A DNA stretch of 64,000 nucleotides from UBA9926 sp913064795 (GTDB lineage Bacteria > Pseudomonadota > Gammaproteobacteria > Pseudomonadales > Azotimanducaceae): contig JBJKZD010000013.1 of the NCBI GenBank assembly GCA_045560765.1, positions 1 through 64,000 of the forward strand, in the 5' to 3' direction. Position 1 is the stretch's first letter; every line of letters begins with the position of its first letter. The position numbers were made by a program, and so were the translations under genes. Under the pieces are notes generated by a model, which saw only the letters and a program-made list of their open reading frames with translations, did not search any database and was not told the DNA's origin. Below are positions 63,466 through 64,000 of this stretch, in pieces.

Positions 63466-63885
63466 TCAATCATCGGCCCACCAGTCGAGCGCCCGCACGT
63501 TGCAACGCTCAATGCCGCGCTGCTTCGTGGTGTCAACAAAACTGCGGCTCTCCCCCGGGGGGAGCGTCTCCCCTTCTGCAACCGCATAAACCAGACCGGT
63601 GGACTGAACACTGCCAAACCCATCTTTCCAGATACTTTGAACCGTGACCCGGGTCACATCAATTGACCCTCGGTTGTGCACCAAGCCTTCCACCCGTGTC
63701 GTATCTCCACGCCTCGCGCAATTGGTCATGGTCGCCTCGACTCGCGTACGAACTTTCTCAACGGGCACCGTTTCGATTTTTTGAGGGACCACCTGCGGTT
63801 TCTCCGGGGCACTCAAAAACCAATACCCCAGTGCTATAACGACCAAACTAATCACTGCGATCAGAGGGAAGTGACGCTCATTCAA
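63466..63885 (-). CDS. Membrane-anchored FxLYD-type domain protein
   Basis: This 139-residue protein has an N-terminal transmembrane helix (IAVISLVVIALGYWFL) and an extracytoplasmic beta-rich domain: TNCARRGDTTRVEGLVHNRGSIDVTRVTVQSIWKD, then LPPGESRSFVDTT, which matches the FxLYD Ig-like fold common in bacterial secreted or anchored proteins. It begins with a TTG that overlaps the GNAT stop by two bases (TTGA), supported by GGGAG upstream. The function is unknown. Confidence 0.7.
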   Translation of the reverse strand: MNERHFPLIAVISLVVIALGYWFLSAPEKPQVVPQKIETVPVEKVRTRVEATMTNCARRGDTTRVEGLVHNRGSIDVTRVTVQSIWKDGFGSVQSTGLVYAVAEGETLPPGESRSFVDTTKQRGIERCNVRALDWWADD

Positions 63886-64000
63886 AACTTCACTCCCAGC
63901 AGGGACACGGTCTTTAATCCCCCTTCGGTGGCTTGTTGTCCCAGCTCTTCAAACCCCTGGCGATGATGAAAAGCAAGCGAACGCGGGTTTGGAGGCTCGA
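63882..64000 (-). CDS. GNAT-family N-acetyltransferase, C-terminal end (continues beyond the window)
   Basis: The last 119 bases of the window, read on the minus strand, encode NPRSLAFHHRQGFEELGQQ and a closing VSLLGVKF. This is the usual C-terminal end of GNAT acetyltransferases (N-x-x-S-x-x-F-Y/H-x-x-x-G-F). The stop is at 63882-63884 and overlaps the TTG start of the next gene. The acetyl-CoA-binding part lies outside the window, so the substrate cannot be judged. Confidence 0.7.
   Translation of the reverse strand, partial: EPPNPRSLAFHHRQGFEELGQQATEGGLKTVSLLGVKF

Noticed and set aside
1..64000. CRISPR arrays, phage or transposase genes
   Set aside because: No regularly spaced repeats of the right length and no integrase or transposase motifs were seen in either strand.

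Overview
The window reads as chromosomal DNA of a heterotrophic, aerobic, probably marine gammaproteobacterium. This rests on a complete recC-recB-recD cluster, an EfpL/YeiP paralogue of EF-P, a Fe-S bacterial cryptochrome/photolyase, a TonB-dependent receptor and a CYP153-like P450, together with tight gene packing and short or overlapping junctions. No rRNA, tRNA, CRISPR array, phage or insertion sequence was found, and the genus cannot be fixed from the sequence alone.

Layout. 1-9 kb: the end of a PQQ sugar dehydrogenase, two small split-barrel-like proteins, an FMN 2-hydroxy-acid oxidase, a TVP38/FAD-oxidoreductase fusion, Pgi and a spermidine-synthase-like protein. 9-18 kb: an MFS transporter, a sulfatase/phosphonate monoester hydrolase, a Nudix hydrolase, a PLP decarboxylase, an alpha/beta hydrolase, an enoyl-CoA hydratase, an exported SurE paralogue and an exported M20 peptidase. 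18-24 kb: a TonB receptor, a VOC protein and a CYP153-like P450, separated by an intergenic region with a 12-bp periodic repeat. 24-33 kb: recC-recB-recD-acyltransferase, each gene overlapping the next by about 4 nt. 33-44 kb: one giant minus-strand type I-secreted adhesin of about 3,600 residues. Its modules are an N-terminal retention-like segment, FecR, a Glu-rich linker, Ig/VCBS repeats, beta-rich repeats and RTX repeats, and it is broken by two single-base frameshifts. 44-46.5 kb: an aminotransferase broken by one G-run indel, an NTF2-like protein and a hidden 49-residue membrane protein, also broken by an apparent C-run indel. 46.5-52.7 kb: an MBL hydrolase, a fatty-acid catabolism group (SDR, enoyl-CoA hydratase, acyl-CoA synthetase), EfpL, DUF3820 and an ABM monooxygenase. 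52.8-59.3 kb: a tetR-MFP-RND-esterase operon with inverted-repeat operators upstream. 59.3-64 kb: DUF3293, a diguanylate cyclase, a Fe-S photolyase, PhyH, an FxLYD-like membrane protein and the C-terminal end of a GNAT.

How the genes work together. Two enoyl-CoA hydratases, an SDR, an acyl-CoA synthetase, a CYP153-like P450 and a PhyH dioxygenase point to use of hydrocarbons or fatty acids as carbon sources. RecBCD and the photolyase are genome maintenance. The giant adhesin and the diguanylate cyclase suggest a surface-attachment option, although no type I secretion apparatus lies in the window.

The most notable pattern is that four apparent +/-1 indels fall between about 43.1 and 46.4 kb: one in an 8-base C tract, one in a G4 run, and two best placed in C runs. 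This is either a local sequence-quality problem or, for the 8-base tract in the adhesin, a candidate phase-variation switch.
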